64,000 bases of DNA, taken from Flexivirga caeni. Its GTDB lineage: Bacteria; Actinomycetota; Actinomycetes; Actinomycetales; Dermatophilaceae. Shown in pieces: positions 1 through 8,568 of the stretch. The notes below the pieces were generated by a model that did not search any database, had not been told where the DNA came from, and saw only the letters and a list, made by a program, of their open reading frames with translations. The stretch's first letter is position 1. Each line of letters begins with the position of its first letter. The stretch is from positions 1-64,000 of the forward strand of contig NZ_RJJQ01000002.1 in NCBI RefSeq assembly GCF_003724155.1, in the 5' to 3' direction. Both the position numbers and the translations under genes were made by a program.

Positions 1-93
1 ATCACGCCACTGCCCGCCACGCCCACCCGAGGGTGGCAACAACGGTCCGATCCGCTCCCACGCCGCGTCCGTCAACTCACCACGTCCAACCAC
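1..93 (-). CDS. IS5-family (IS402-like) transposase, N-terminal fragment cut by the window edge
   Basis: Reading the minus strand from a GTG at 93 gives about 31 residues, VVGRGELTDAAWERIGPLLP followed by PSGGRGGQWRD, running off the left edge. The pattern RGELTDAAWxRIxPLLPP...RGGQWRD is the typical amino end of IS5/IS402-group transposases (the DUF4096 helix-turn-helix region). The frame is closed upstream by a TGA about 30 codons' worth of bases before, so GTG 93 is the first plausible start. The rest of the element lies outside the window, so it cannot be judged intact or broken. No terminal inverted repeat could be fixed between 94 and 155. Confidence 0.72.
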   Translation of the reverse strand, partial: MVGRGELTDAAWERIGPLLPPSGGRGGQWRD

Positions 94-141
94 GCCAGCA
101 TCATCGGTAACACCGACTCACATCATTCGCAGGACACGCCC

Positions 142-147
142 TAGTCT
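142..147 (+). promoter_or_regulatory. candidate -10 hexamer (TAGTCT) for the methyltransferase at 156
   Basis: TAGTCT fits the actinobacterial TANNNT -10 pattern and ends 8 nt before the ATG at 156. No Shine-Dalgarno sequence is visible between them, so the transcript may be leaderless. Confidence 0.35.
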
Positions 148-155
148 CTGCGCTC

Positions 156-998
156 ATGCAGACATCTCGCGTGTTCGACGCCATCGCCGAGGCGTTCCCG
201 GGCGATCCGCAGTCGACCGACCCGATCGACCCGCGCTGGCAGGACCTGACCTCGCAGGTCTCCGGGTTCACGGGCGTCAACGAGCTCGCAGTGCTCAACC
301 TCGCCGCGGCCGCGCTGCCCGCCGACGAGGCATACCTCGAGGTCGGCACCTTCAAGGGCCGTTCCCTGGTCGCCGCCGTGCAGGACAACGCCGGCAAGAC
401 GTTCTACGCGATGGAGAACTTCCTGGAGTTCGGTATGGCGGGCCAGGAGGCGCGGGCCGAGCTGACCGGCAACCTGGAGCGGTTCGCGGGTGCCGCCGAC
501 ATCCGGCTGCTCGAAGGCGACGCCTTCACCCTGATGGCCCGGCCGGGGGCGATCGACCGGCCGGTCGGCGTCTACTTCTACGACGGCGATCACACCCTGC
601 TCGCCCACTATCTCGCGCTCGCCGTGGTGGAACCGCTGCTGGCCGACGAGGCGCTGGTGCTCGTGGACGACGCGAGCTGGAAGGTCGTGCAGCGCGCGCA
701 CCGGCTCTTCCTGCGTCGGCACCCGGGGTGGCAGGTGGTGCGGACCTGGGACGTCACGGAGTCCGATGATCCGCGCTGGGCCAACGGCATGCACGCGCTG
801 GTGTTCCGCCGCGCCGGCACCCGGTCCCGCCGGCTCAGCCCGGTCGACGAGCTGTTGCGGCGTTATCAGACGTCGCTACAGGACAAGGTCAACCAGGCGG
901 CCTGGCGGTTCGGGACGCGGCTGCCGGAGCCGGTCAAGCAGGGCCTGGTCCGGCTGACCGTGTCACGCGCGCGGAGCGTCGGCAACGACGATCACTGA
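156..998 (+). CDS. class I SAM-dependent methyltransferase (Methyltransf_24 type)
   Basis: A 280-residue cytosolic protein with a Rossmann-type methyltransferase core. The glycine-rich motif I region reads YLEVGTFKGRSLVAA (about residues 60-74). An acidic post-strand segment, VYFYDGDHTLLAHY (about 138-151), is followed by LVLVDDASW (about 168-176), as in the Methyltransf_24 family that acts on sugars or small glycan precursors. The acceptor is unknown. Its C-terminus overlaps the convergent flippase gene by 36 bp. The start is the first ATG after a TAGTCT hexamer. Its position beside a flippase and glycosyltransferases suggests that it decorates a surface glycan, which is inference from context. 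Confidence 0.8.
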   Translation: MQTSRVFDAIAEAFPGDPQSTDPIDPRWQDLTSQVSGFTGVNELAVLNLAAAALPADEAYLEVGTFKGRSLVAAVQDNAGKTFYAMENFLEFGMAGQEARAELTGNLERFAGAADIRLLEGDAFTLMARPGAIDRPVGVYFYDGDHTLLAHYLALAVVEPLLADEALVLVDDASWKVVQRAHRLFLRRHPGWQVVRTWDVTESDDPRWANGMHALVFRRAGTRSRRLSPVDELLRRYQTSLQDKVNQAAWRFGTRLPEPVKQGLVRLTVSRARSVGNDDH

Positions 999-2222
999 CT
1001 CGTCGGGCAACGCCGTCGCCTGGTGCCGGACCACGACTTGCACGAAGCCCGCTGCTGCGACGATCAGCGCGCCCGCCATACAGACCCAGACCAGTTGCGC
1101 GGGGGAGGCGTGCCAGTGGACCGAGATCGCGACCACCTCGCCCGCGATCACCAGCCAGGTCAGCCTACTCAGCCAGCCGGTGTTGCTGCCCATCTCGGAG
1201 AAGAGCCACACCTGCGCGAGCGCCCAGGCGGTCCCGAGCACGACACACAGCAGCGCCAGGTCCCCGAACTGCCGGTAGTCGGCCCCGCCGGCGGCCTCGA
1301 TCCAGCCTTGCGGCGAGATCGACACGACGCCGAACCCGACGACTCCGATCGCCGTCACCACCGCGCTCGCCTGCAGCAGGGTGCGGGTCGGCCGCGTCCC
1401 CTGCATGCGCGGCACGATGATCAGCGCAACGAACTGGGTGCCCCAGCACATAGCCCGGCCGAATGTCGAGGCGAGCGCGTAGCCGCCGGAGTCGTGAGCG
1501 CTGAGGAAGTGCCGGCTGAGCAGCATGTCGACGTTGATCAGGGCGATGTATGCCGCGAGCGTGCTGTTGGAGCGCACCAGCTCACGTGCCAGCCGGGCGG
1601 TGCGCGGCAGTGCCCGCAGCTCGGCCCGGCACAGCCATGCCCCGACGGCCGCGGTCGCGATGCCCGCGAGCAGCATCGCCGCGAAGACTCCGGTCACGTC
1701 CGCCCCGATGACCGCGCAGCACGCTGCGGCAACGACCCGGGTGCCTGCGTTGACCACATAGAGAGCCGACAGCGCGCGCAGCCGGCCACGGCCGAGCAGG
1801 ATGCCCTGCAGGCAGCCGGTGACCATCATCGGCACGAGCATCCCGCCCAGCAGCACCGCCGCCCAGAACGACGGCAGCTCGAACCACTGTGCGAGTGCGG
1901 GCGAGATCGCGGCGGTGACCACGAAGCAGCCGCAGCCCACGAACAGCGCCGGGCGCAGCGCGCTGGTCGGCTCCGCCGGATCGTCCCCGGACAGTCGCCG
2001 CGCCACCACCACCTGGAAGACACCTGCCGGTATGGAGAGCAGCACGCCATACGTGGAAAGTGCTGTGTAGCCGCCGAATTCGCCAGGGCCGAGCGGTCGC
2101 GAGAGCAGCATCACGACGACGTAGCCGAGCGCGTTCGCCATACCCATCGACACGCCGAGCAACGCACCCAGTGCGGCCCCGGACGAGGGTGTGCGCAAAG
2201 CGCTGCGGACTGACACGACCAC
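963..2222 (-). CDS. polysaccharide flippase of the MOP/PST (oligosaccharidyl-lipid flippase) superfamily
   Basis: A hydrophobic protein of about 419 residues with roughly 12 membrane segments in paired hairpins. The first is GALLGVSMGMANALGYVVVM and is followed by the family-typical SRPLGPGEFGGYTALSTYG (RxLGPxxFG...). Such proteins flip undecaprenyl- or polyprenyl-linked oligosaccharides across the membrane. The gene is divergent from the AftD-like gene and convergent with the upstream methyltransferase, overlapping it by 36 bp. Start choice is uncertain: TTG 2225, GTG 2222 and GTG 2216 are all in frame. GTG 2222 was taken. Confidence 0.8.
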   Translation of the reverse strand: MVVSVRSALRTPSSGAALGALLGVSMGMANALGYVVVMLLSRPLGPGEFGGYTALSTYGVLLSIPAGVFQVVVARRLSGDDPAEPTSALRPALFVGCGCFVVTAAISPALAQWFELPSFWAAVLLGGMLVPMMVTGCLQGILLGRGRLRALSALYVVNAGTRVVAAACCAVIGADVTGVFAAMLLAGIATAAVGAWLCRAELRALPRTARLARELVRSNSTLAAYIALINVDMLLSRHFLSAHDSGGYALASTFGRAMCWGTQFVALIIVPRMQGTRPTRTLLQASAVVTAIGVVGFGVVSISPQGWIEAAGGADYRQFGDLALLCVVLGTAWALAQVWLFSEMGSNTGWLSRLTWLVIAGEVVAISVHWHASPAQLVWVCMAGALIVAAAGFVQVVVRHQATALPDESVIVVADAPRA

Positions 2223-2237
2223 CAAGGTTACTCGCGA

Positions 2238-2245
2238 GTTATATT
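2238..2245. promoter_or_regulatory. AT-rich promoter core between divergent flippase and AftD-like genes
   Basis: GTTATATT is the only A/T patch in this divergent gap. Read rightward it offers TATATT (2240-2245); read leftward it offers TATAAC (2243-2238). Either could be the -10 of the gene on that side. Confidence 0.35.
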
Positions 2246-2331
2246 TGGGCGTCGCAATCGCGGAACACCGCCGCGCCGACGGCGACGACGCCGAACTCGA
2301 ACCCTGGGAGCCGACTGACGTGCGCCGATTG

Positions 2332-5300
2332 ATGACCGGCTATCGGCTGACCGTTCTCGGGTTGACCGTCCTGCTGGCGTTGATCGTCGGGCTCAACGGA
2401 CTAGGCCACTTCTTCACCGATATCAAGCCCGAGGTCTATCTGGCGCCGGGCCGGATGATCCGGCAGTACCTGTCGGCGTGGACCGACACGCCGTACCTCG
2501 GCTCCCCGAATTTCAACGTCGGCCTGGTGCCGGTGCTGCTGGTGACCGGCGCGCTGCGCGGCATCGGGCTGTCGCCGGAGTGGACGTTCAAGGTCTTTCA
2601 CTTCGCCCTGTGGCTGGCAACCGCGTGGGGCACCTCCCGGCTGACCCGCCGGCTGCTCGGTGACCGGCCCGGCGGTGACGACCGGCGCAGCACACGCTGG
2701 GCCGGCCTCGCGGCCGGCGTCCTGGTGCTGGCCAACCCCTACACGATCCAGGCGGGCAGCACGCTCGCGATCGCGCTGCCGATGTCGCTGCTGCCCTGGT
2801 CGCTGCTGGCGTTCGTCAATGCGCTCCGCAGCGCGGAGTCCGCGCCGCGAGCCGGGCGGCTCCGCCGATTCGCCCACGCCATGCGCTGGCCTGCGGTGTT
2901 CGGTCTGGAGTTCTTCGCGATGAGCGGCATGAACGTCGCGGTCGTGCCGATCTTCCAGCTGCTCGCGCTGCTTCCGGTGCTCTTCGTGGCGCTGCGGGTA
3001 TGGCGGCTCGGCTGGCCGGTGGTGCTGGCCACGGTCGGCCGGTGCGCGGTCTTCGTGGTCGGTGTCTCGGTCTACTGGCTGGTGCCGGCCTTCGGTGCGC
3101 TGTCGACCGGCAACCAGATCGTCGACGAGTCGGAGACGCTGACCGGCATCGCGAAGGTGTCGTCCTTCCCCGAGGTGTTGCGCGGGATGGGCCTGTGGTC
3201 GCTCTACGGCCAGGACAATCACGGCGCCTGGGTCCCGCAGGACGCGGTCTACCTGACCAGCCCGCTGGTGATGGTGCTGACCATGCTGTGGCCGGCGCTG
3301 GCGCTGCTGGCGATGCGGTGGCTACGGGGACCGGTCCGGGTCATGGTGGCCGGGACGGTCGCCATCGCCGCCGTGGTCATGGTGGGGATCTTCCCGGCCG
3401 CGGGGCACCCGGCGTCACCGTTCGGCATCGCCTTCGAGTGGTTCGTCGGCCTGCCGGGTATGGCGGCCTTCCGCACCACCAACAAGGTGGGTGCGCTGCT
3501 CGCGCTCGGTTTCGCGCTCGCGCTCGGCGTGGCGGTGGTCAAGGTGGGGCCGCGGATCATGCGCCGGGATGGTCTCGCACCGATCGCCGCCATCGCCGCG
3601 TCGCTGTTGGTGCTGGCGTGGATCCTGCCGGCCGTGACCAATCGGCTCTACACCTCGCCGATGGACATTCCCGGCTACTGGAGGCAGGCGGCGGCCGCGA
3701 TCGACCGGGGCAACCCCGACTCGGCGGTGCTCTTCCTGCCCGGTCAGACCCGCCCGGCATACCGCTGGACCGTGGATCGCCCTGATGACGTTGCCAATTC
3801 GCTGTTCAACCGGCAGGTGATCATCCCGGAGACCAGCCCGAACGCGTCGGCGCCGGGAGGCAATTTCCTGGCCTCGCTCGACTCGACGCTGGAGAACGGC
3901 GTGGTGCCGGACGGCACCATCTCCACCTATGCCCGCTACCTGGGCGCCGACACGGTGCTGATGCGCCACGACACCGACTGGGAGGACACCGGCGGGGTGC
4001 GGCCGGACGTCGTGTCGGCGATCGCCGCCGCGGACAAGGGACTCTTCGGCGTCGCCAACTACGGCGCTCCGGGTGAGTATGTCGCGACGAGCGACAGTCC
4101 TGCGGACGAGCGCGCACTCCCACCCCTGCAGCGGTATGCCGTGACGGACCCGACGTCCAGCGTCCGCGTGGAGTCCACGAAGAACTCGCTCGTCATCGCC
4201 GGCGACGGGTTCGCGGTGCCCGAGCTGGTCAGCGCCGGTCTGCTGCGGCAGCAGCCGAGCTTCCGCTACGCACAGGACCTGACGACCGGTCAGCTCGCCG
4301 GTGACCTGGGCGGTGGTCACACGCTCGTGCTGACCGACACCAACGCCCGGCGCGACGCGATCACCAACCGCCTGGCCAACAACCAGGGGCCGTTGCTCGC
4401 GGCGAATCAGCCGCTCGGCATCACCCGGACGCTCGGGACGAACCCGGCCGACCAGACCGTCCTGGAGCGCACCGGCGCCCGGGTGACCGCGACGTCGGAG
4501 GGTGGTGCCTTCTTCGACCTGCCCTGTGCCGTGCCGGAGAACGCCGTCGACGGCGACCCGAACACCTCCTGGCTGTTCGGTGACTTCGGCCGCGCCCCGG
4601 GCAACGTGCTGACCATCACCGAGCCGTCCGCGGAGCGCCTCGGCACCATCCGCATCGCGCAGGCGCAGGTCGGCGCCGTCACGATCGCCAAGGTCACCGT
4701 GCGGGCCGGCGGGAAGGCGGTGACGCGCAGCCTGCCGACGACCGGCTACGCCGACTTCCCGATGGGCGACACGACCGCGCGGCGGGTCACGGTGACCATC
4801 GACTCGACGCGCGGCACCGGCTACAACCTGGTCGGCATATCCGACATCCAGCTGCCCGGGCCGCCGGCCACCCGGTGGGCCCGGACCCCGCTGACCTTCG
4901 ACGATCTCTACGACCGCCTGTCCGCGCCGGAGCGTGCGGCGTTCGACGCGACACCGCTGGACGTGCTGCTTACCCGGGAACAGGGCACCCCGAACCTGTA
5001 TGACGACCCGCAGACCCAGCTCCGCCGAGTGATCAGCCTGCCCGACGAGCGCACCTTCGACGCCACCGCAGCCGTGCGGGTGGCCGGCTCGTTCGAGCCG
5101 ATCCTGGACAAGGTCGCCGGATTCTCCCCGCGGGTGCGTGCCAGCTCCTCGGACTTCTACTTCCGGCTGTCGAGCACCCGCGCATCCCTCGCGGCCGATG
5201 GCGACCCGTCGACCGCGTGGGAGCCCGGCGGGAAGATGGTGGGCGCGTGGTGGCAGCTGGACGGTCCCGAACGCACCATCCGGTCGGTGTCGGTCACCCA

Positions 5301-6672
5301 GCAGCCGGGCGACGGCAACGCACACGACCCGCGGGACAGCTACGCGCGGCGGGTGACCTTCACGGTGGACGGCCGCACGGTCGCGTCCGCGACCCTGAAG
5401 GCCGTCGGCACGACCAAGGTCGCCATACCGTCCGTCGACGGAAAACCGGTGCGCGGCAAGCAGATCCGGATGACCATCGACTCGATCGACGGCACCGAGG
5501 CCGGCGTGCCGCCGCGCTTCACCGAGATCGACTCGGGGCTGCAGATGCGCCGCCTGCGGCTTGGTCCGATCCAGGACGCGGGCGTGGGCGACCCGCGGTG
5601 CACGGAGGTGGCGACGGTCGACGGGCATCCGGTGCGGATGCGGCCGGCCACCAAGCAGCTGGCTGGCACGGCGGCGCAGGGGAGCACCTGGGCGTTGTGC
5701 GGCACGCTGCACCTCGGCGCCGGCACCCACCGCATCGAGCCGGTCCCGGGATTCATCCTCGACGACCTGCACCTGCTGGACACTCTGCGGGCGACTCCGG
5801 CGCAGGTCGCGCAGCCGGCCACGCGCATCACGGACAACGGCGCCACGCACAAGACACTGCACGTCACCACGACCGGCCCGACAGCGGTGATCCTCGGCCA
5901 GAGCATCGCGCCCGGGTGGCACGCGACCGCCAACGGCAGGGACCTCGGTGCGGCACAGCTGCTCGACGGCTACGCGACCGGCTGGCTGCTGCCGAAGGCG
6001 GGCACCTACACCGTCCAGATCCGCTACGCGCCGCAGCTGCGCGCCGACATCGCGCTCGCGGTGAGCATCGTGGTGCTGCTGCTCGCCGTCGGGCTGGTGG
6101 TCTTCGCGTTCGTCAGCAGGCGCCGTCCTGGTGAGGACGACGGTGCCGACGGTGACGGTCCGGCCGGGTATGACGACGCCAGTGACTCGCCCGACGACGC
6201 CGATCCCGACCCCGACAACGGCGCTGGCCCCGAGACGGCCGCGCAGAGCGCGTTCGGGCTGCGCGACACCTGGGGCCGCGCACAGCCCCGGTCCGATGCC
6301 GTATGGCGCCGGGCCGCTCACCGGGCCGGGCAGCTGCTCCGGACGCGTCCGGCGCTGGAGCTCGCGCTGGTCGTTGTGGCCGGCTTCTTCGTCGGCTGGG
6401 GCGGCCTGGCCGCGGGCGTCCTCGTCGTGGTGGCGCTGCGCCTGCGGCGGGCGATGCCGGCCTGGTGGCTGCAGGTCGCGGGCGCGGTGCTGCTGCTGGT
6501 GTCGATGGGCGTCTACCTGCTCGTCCTGGGCGACGCACGCGGCACGCTGAGCGCCGACGGCGTCGCGCAGAGCCTGTGGCCGCACTGGCTCGCCGGGGCC
6601 GGGCTGGTCGTCGGTCTCGTCGGGGTGCTGCGCGAACGCCGCGGAGAGGAGAGGATGTCCGGCAATGACTGA
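2332..6672 (+). CDS. AftD-like GT-C alpha-(1->3)-arabinofuranosyltransferase family protein (DUF3367)
   Basis: A very large membrane glycosyltransferase of 1446 residues, close to the roughly 1400 of mycobacterial AftD. The first 450 or so residues hold about ten membrane segments. The first external loop carries the acidic residues expected in GT-C enzymes (FFTDIKPEVYLAP). The middle, about 500-1200, is a large extracytoplasmic region with discoidin-like carbohydrate-binding modules (AVDGDPNTSWLFG; AADGDPSTAWEPGG). The C-terminus has a membrane anchor, an Asp-rich linker, then three more membrane helices. The family transfers arabinofuranose from decaprenyl-phospho-arabinose. The reading frame opens at GTG 2191, inside the flippase gene, but GTG 2320 and ATG 2332 lie just before the first helix and are more likely. 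A second paralogue lies at 24350 and is closer to canonical AftD. Confidence 0.8.
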   Translation: MTGYRLTVLGLTVLLALIVGLNGLGHFFTDIKPEVYLAPGRMIRQYLSAWTDTPYLGSPNFNVGLVPVLLVTGALRGIGLSPEWTFKVFHFALWLATAWGTSRLTRRLLGDRPGGDDRRSTRWAGLAAGVLVLANPYTIQAGSTLAIALPMSLLPWSLLAFVNALRSAESAPRAGRLRRFAHAMRWPAVFGLEFFAMSGMNVAVVPIFQLLALLPVLFVALRVWRLGWPVVLATVGRCAVFVVGVSVYWLVPAFGALSTGNQIVDESETLTGIAKVSSFPEVLRGMGLWSLYGQDNHGAWVPQDAVYLTSPLVMVLTMLWPALALLAMRWLRGPVRVMVAGTVAIAAVVMVGIFPAAGHPASPFGIAFEWFVGLPGMAAFRTTNKVGALLALGFALALGVAVVKVGPRIMRRDGLAPIAAIAASLLVLAWILPAVTNRLYTSPMDIPGYWRQAAAAIDRGNPDSAVLFLPGQTRPAYRWTVDRPDDVANSLFNRQVIIPETSPNASAPGGNFLASLDSTLENGVVPDGTISTYARYLGADTVLMRHDTDWEDTGGVRPDVVSAIAAADKGLFGVANYGAPGEYVATSDSPADERALPPLQRYAVTDPTSSVRVESTKNSLVIAGDGFAVPELVSAGLLRQQPSFRYAQDLTTGQLAGDLGGGHTLVLTDTNARRDAITNRLANNQGPLLAANQPLGITRTLGTNPADQTVLERTGARVTATSEGGAFFDLPCAVPENAVDGDPNTSWLFGDFGRAPGNVLTITEPSAERLGTIRIAQAQVGAVTIAKVTVRAGGKAVTRSLPTTGYADFPMGDTTARRVTVTIDSTRGTGYNLVGISDIQLPGPPATRWARTPLTFDDLYDRLSAPERAAFDATPLDVLLTREQGTPNLYDDPQTQLRRVISLPDERTFDATAAVRVAGSFEPILDKVAGFSPRVRASSSDFYFRLSSTRASLAADGDPSTAWEPGGKMVGAWWQLDGPERTIRSVSVTQQPGDGNAHDPRDSYARRVTFTVDGRTVASATLKAVGTTKVAIPSVDGKPVRGKQIRMTIDSIDGTEAGVPPRFTEIDSGLQMRRLRLGPIQDAGVGDPRCTEVATVDGHPVRMRPATKQLAGTAAQGSTWALCGTLHLGAGTHRIEPVPGFILDDLHLLDTLRATPAQVAQPATRITDNGATHKTLHVTTTGPTAVILGQSIAPGWHATANGRDLGAAQLLDGYATGWLLPKAGTYTVQIRYAPQLRADIALAVSIVVLLLAVGLVVFAFVSRRRPGEDDGADGDGPAGYDDASDSPDDADPDPDNGAGPETAAQSAFGLRDTWGRAQPRSDAVWRRAAHRAGQLLRTRPALELALVVVAGFFVGWGGLAAGVLVVVALRLRRAMPAWWLQVAGAVLLLVSMGVYLLVLGDARGTLSADGVAQSLWPHWLAGAGLVVGLVGVLRERRGEERMSGND

Positions 6673-7489
6673 TCAACCGCTCGTGTCGGTGGTCGTGCCG
6701 ACCCGCAACAACGCACGCACCATCCGTGCGTGCCTGCGATCGGTGCGCGACCAGACCTATCCGCACGTCGAGCTTGTCGTCGTCGACAACTCCAGCACCG
6801 ACGAAACACTCGACGTGGCAACCGAACTCGCCGATCTCGCGCTTACCGGCGGTCCGGAGCGATCCGCCCAGCGCAACCTCGGCATCGCCGAGGCGCACGG
6901 CGAGTGGGTGCTCTGGCTGGACAGCGACATGGTGCTGCCGCCCACGAGCATCGAGCAGGCGGTCGGCACCGCACTCGCCACGGGCGCGACCGGCGTCGCG
7001 CTGCCGGAGCGCACCATCGGCGATGGCTTCTGGACCGCCTGCCGCGCCTTGGAGCGGGAGTGTTACCTCAACCAGCCGTGGCTGCACAATCCGCGGCTGG
7101 TGCGCCGCGACTACCTGCTCGGCGACGGCGGCTTCCGCCTGGACATGTCCGGACCCGAGGACGCCGACCTGCGGTTGCGGATGCGCGCCGAAGGCCGCGG
7201 CATCAAGCTGGCGCCGGTCATCGTCGACCACGACGAGGGCCGGCTGACCGTCAAGGACGTCGTGCTCAAGCGCTACTACTACGGCCGCAGCATCCCGGCC
7301 TTCGCCGGGCAGCACGACGGCGCCGTCGGCGCCCAGGGCAAGGCCGTCCTGCGTTCGTATGCCGTCAACTGGCGCCTGCTCGCGCGAGACCCGCTGCACG
7401 CCGGTGGCATGGTCGTGCTGCGCAGCCTCGAGGTCGTCGGCTACACGGCCGGCGCGCGCCGCGGCCGCCGGGACCAGGCGGCGTCGTGA
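6665..7489 (+). CDS. family 2 glycosyltransferase (GT-A fold)
   Basis: A 274-residue cytosolic protein. The N-terminal nucleotide-sugar-binding signature is VSVVVPTRNNARTIRACLRS (about 8-27), followed by VVVDNSSTDET (about 39-49). The metal-binding DxD-type motif is seen in WLDSDMVLPP (about 85-94). GT2 enzymes move a sugar from a nucleotide donor to a lipid or sugar acceptor; the donor here cannot be told. The ATG overlaps the end of the AftD-like gene by 8 bp, so translation is probably coupled. A terminal amphipathic stretch (VLKRYYYGRSIPAF) suggests membrane association. Confidence 0.85.
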   Translation: MTDQPLVSVVVPTRNNARTIRACLRSVRDQTYPHVELVVVDNSSTDETLDVATELADLALTGGPERSAQRNLGIAEAHGEWVLWLDSDMVLPPTSIEQAVGTALATGATGVALPERTIGDGFWTACRALERECYLNQPWLHNPRLVRRDYLLGDGGFRLDMSGPEDADLRLRMRAEGRGIKLAPVIVDHDEGRLTVKDVVLKRYYYGRSIPAFAGQHDGAVGAQGKAVLRSYAVNWRLLARDPLHAGGMVVLRSLEVVGYTAGARRGRRDQAAS

Positions 7490-8568
7490 CCCGGCGCATG
7501 CTGTGGGTCTCGCTGCCCGACCAGCGACCACGGCGTGAGCTCTACTGGATGAGCCGGATGCCGGACACCGACGTCACCGCGCTCGCCGCGCAGGAGCCGG
7601 TGGGTGAGCTCACCTGGATTCCCAGCACCTACCGGCGGCCGGTCAAGCGCTTCGTCGAGGCCGGCGCGCTCGCCTGGGTCGACGGCCTGGCCGAGCAGCA
7701 GCCCGCGGCATACGACTGGGTGACCACGCTGGAGCTGTGCTCCCTGGTGACCGGCCAGGCGAGCCGGTGGCGCCGGGGCAGCCGGGTGCGGCAGGCGGTG
7801 CTCACCTGGGAGAACCTGCCGCGCCAGCCGCTCTACCGGATCCCGCCCTACAAGCAGGCGCTCGACTCGGCGCGCGACGCCGACCTCTTCCTGTGCATCG
7901 TGGACGCGGCGCGAGAACACTTGATCAACAACGGTTTTCCCGATCACCGGATTCGGGTGGTGAAGCCCGGAGTGGACACGTCGGTCTTCACCCCGGCCGA
8001 CACTCCCACCGAGGACCCGGTGGTCGTCTTCTGCTCGCCCCTCGCGCCGAACAAGGGCATCGACCGGGTGCTGGAGGCGATGCGGCTGGTCCGCCGGCAG
8101 ATCCCGGAAGCGCAGCTGGTGGTCGCAGGCAACGGGCCGTTGCGCGGCCTGGTCGAACGTGCGGCGGCCGATCGGCGCGGTGGGGTGCGCCTGGCCGGTC
8201 AGCTGGACGCGCACGGGGTCGCCGCGCTGCTGGCGAACGCCGCGGTCTTCTGCACCGCCCCGCGGCCCACCTGGAAATGGACCGAGCAGTTCGGGCTGGC
8301 CTACATCGAGGCGCAGGCCTGCGGCATACCGGTGGTCACCACCCGGTGCGGCACGAACGACGAGGCGGTGCACCCGCCGAACGCGCTCGTCGACGACGAT
8401 GTCGAGGCGCTGGCCGAGGCGTTGGTCACCTACCTGGCCGACCGCGAGCTGCGGGTGCGCGTCGGTGCCGCGAATCGCGCCCGGATGCTCGCGGAGCACG
8501 ACCTGACGGTCCAATGTGCCCGGATGGGAGCGGCTTTCGCCGACATCGAGGCGCAAGGCGCGCGATGA
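7486..8568 (+). CDS. family 4 glycosyltransferase (GT-B fold)
   Basis: About 360 residues. The C-terminal half shows the GT4 donor-binding pattern: VVFCSPLAPNKGIDRVLEAM, then VVAGNGPLRGLVERA, then the EQFGLAYIEAQACGIPVV stretch with its two acidic residues (EX7E-like). The N-terminal acceptor half is less conserved. The reading frame is open far upstream, but the GTG at 7486 overlaps the TGA of the GT2 gene as GTGA, a classical coupled start; ATG 7498 is the alternative. It is the third gene of the AftD-like, GT2, GT4, membrane-protein operon, so it probably adds a sugar to the same lipid-linked glycan. Confidence 0.85.
   Translation: MTRRMLWVSLPDQRPRRELYWMSRMPDTDVTALAAQEPVGELTWIPSTYRRPVKRFVEAGALAWVDGLAEQQPAAYDWVTTLELCSLVTGQASRWRRGSRVRQAVLTWENLPRQPLYRIPPYKQALDSARDADLFLCIVDAAREHLINNGFPDHRIRVVKPGVDTSVFTPADTPTEDPVVVFCSPLAPNKGIDRVLEAMRLVRRQIPEAQLVVAGNGPLRGLVERAAADRRGGVRLAGQLDAHGVAALLANAAVFCTAPRPTWKWTEQFGLAYIEAQACGIPVVTTRCGTNDEAVHPPNALVDDDVEALAEALVTYLADRELRVRVGAANRARMLAEHDLTVQCARMGAAFADIEAQGAR

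Noticed and set aside
3415-6585. 1056-codon open frame on the minus strand
   Set aside because: It lies wholly antisense to the AftD-like gene, is Arg/Gly/His-rich with no domain, and is a usual shadow of high-G+C coding DNA.
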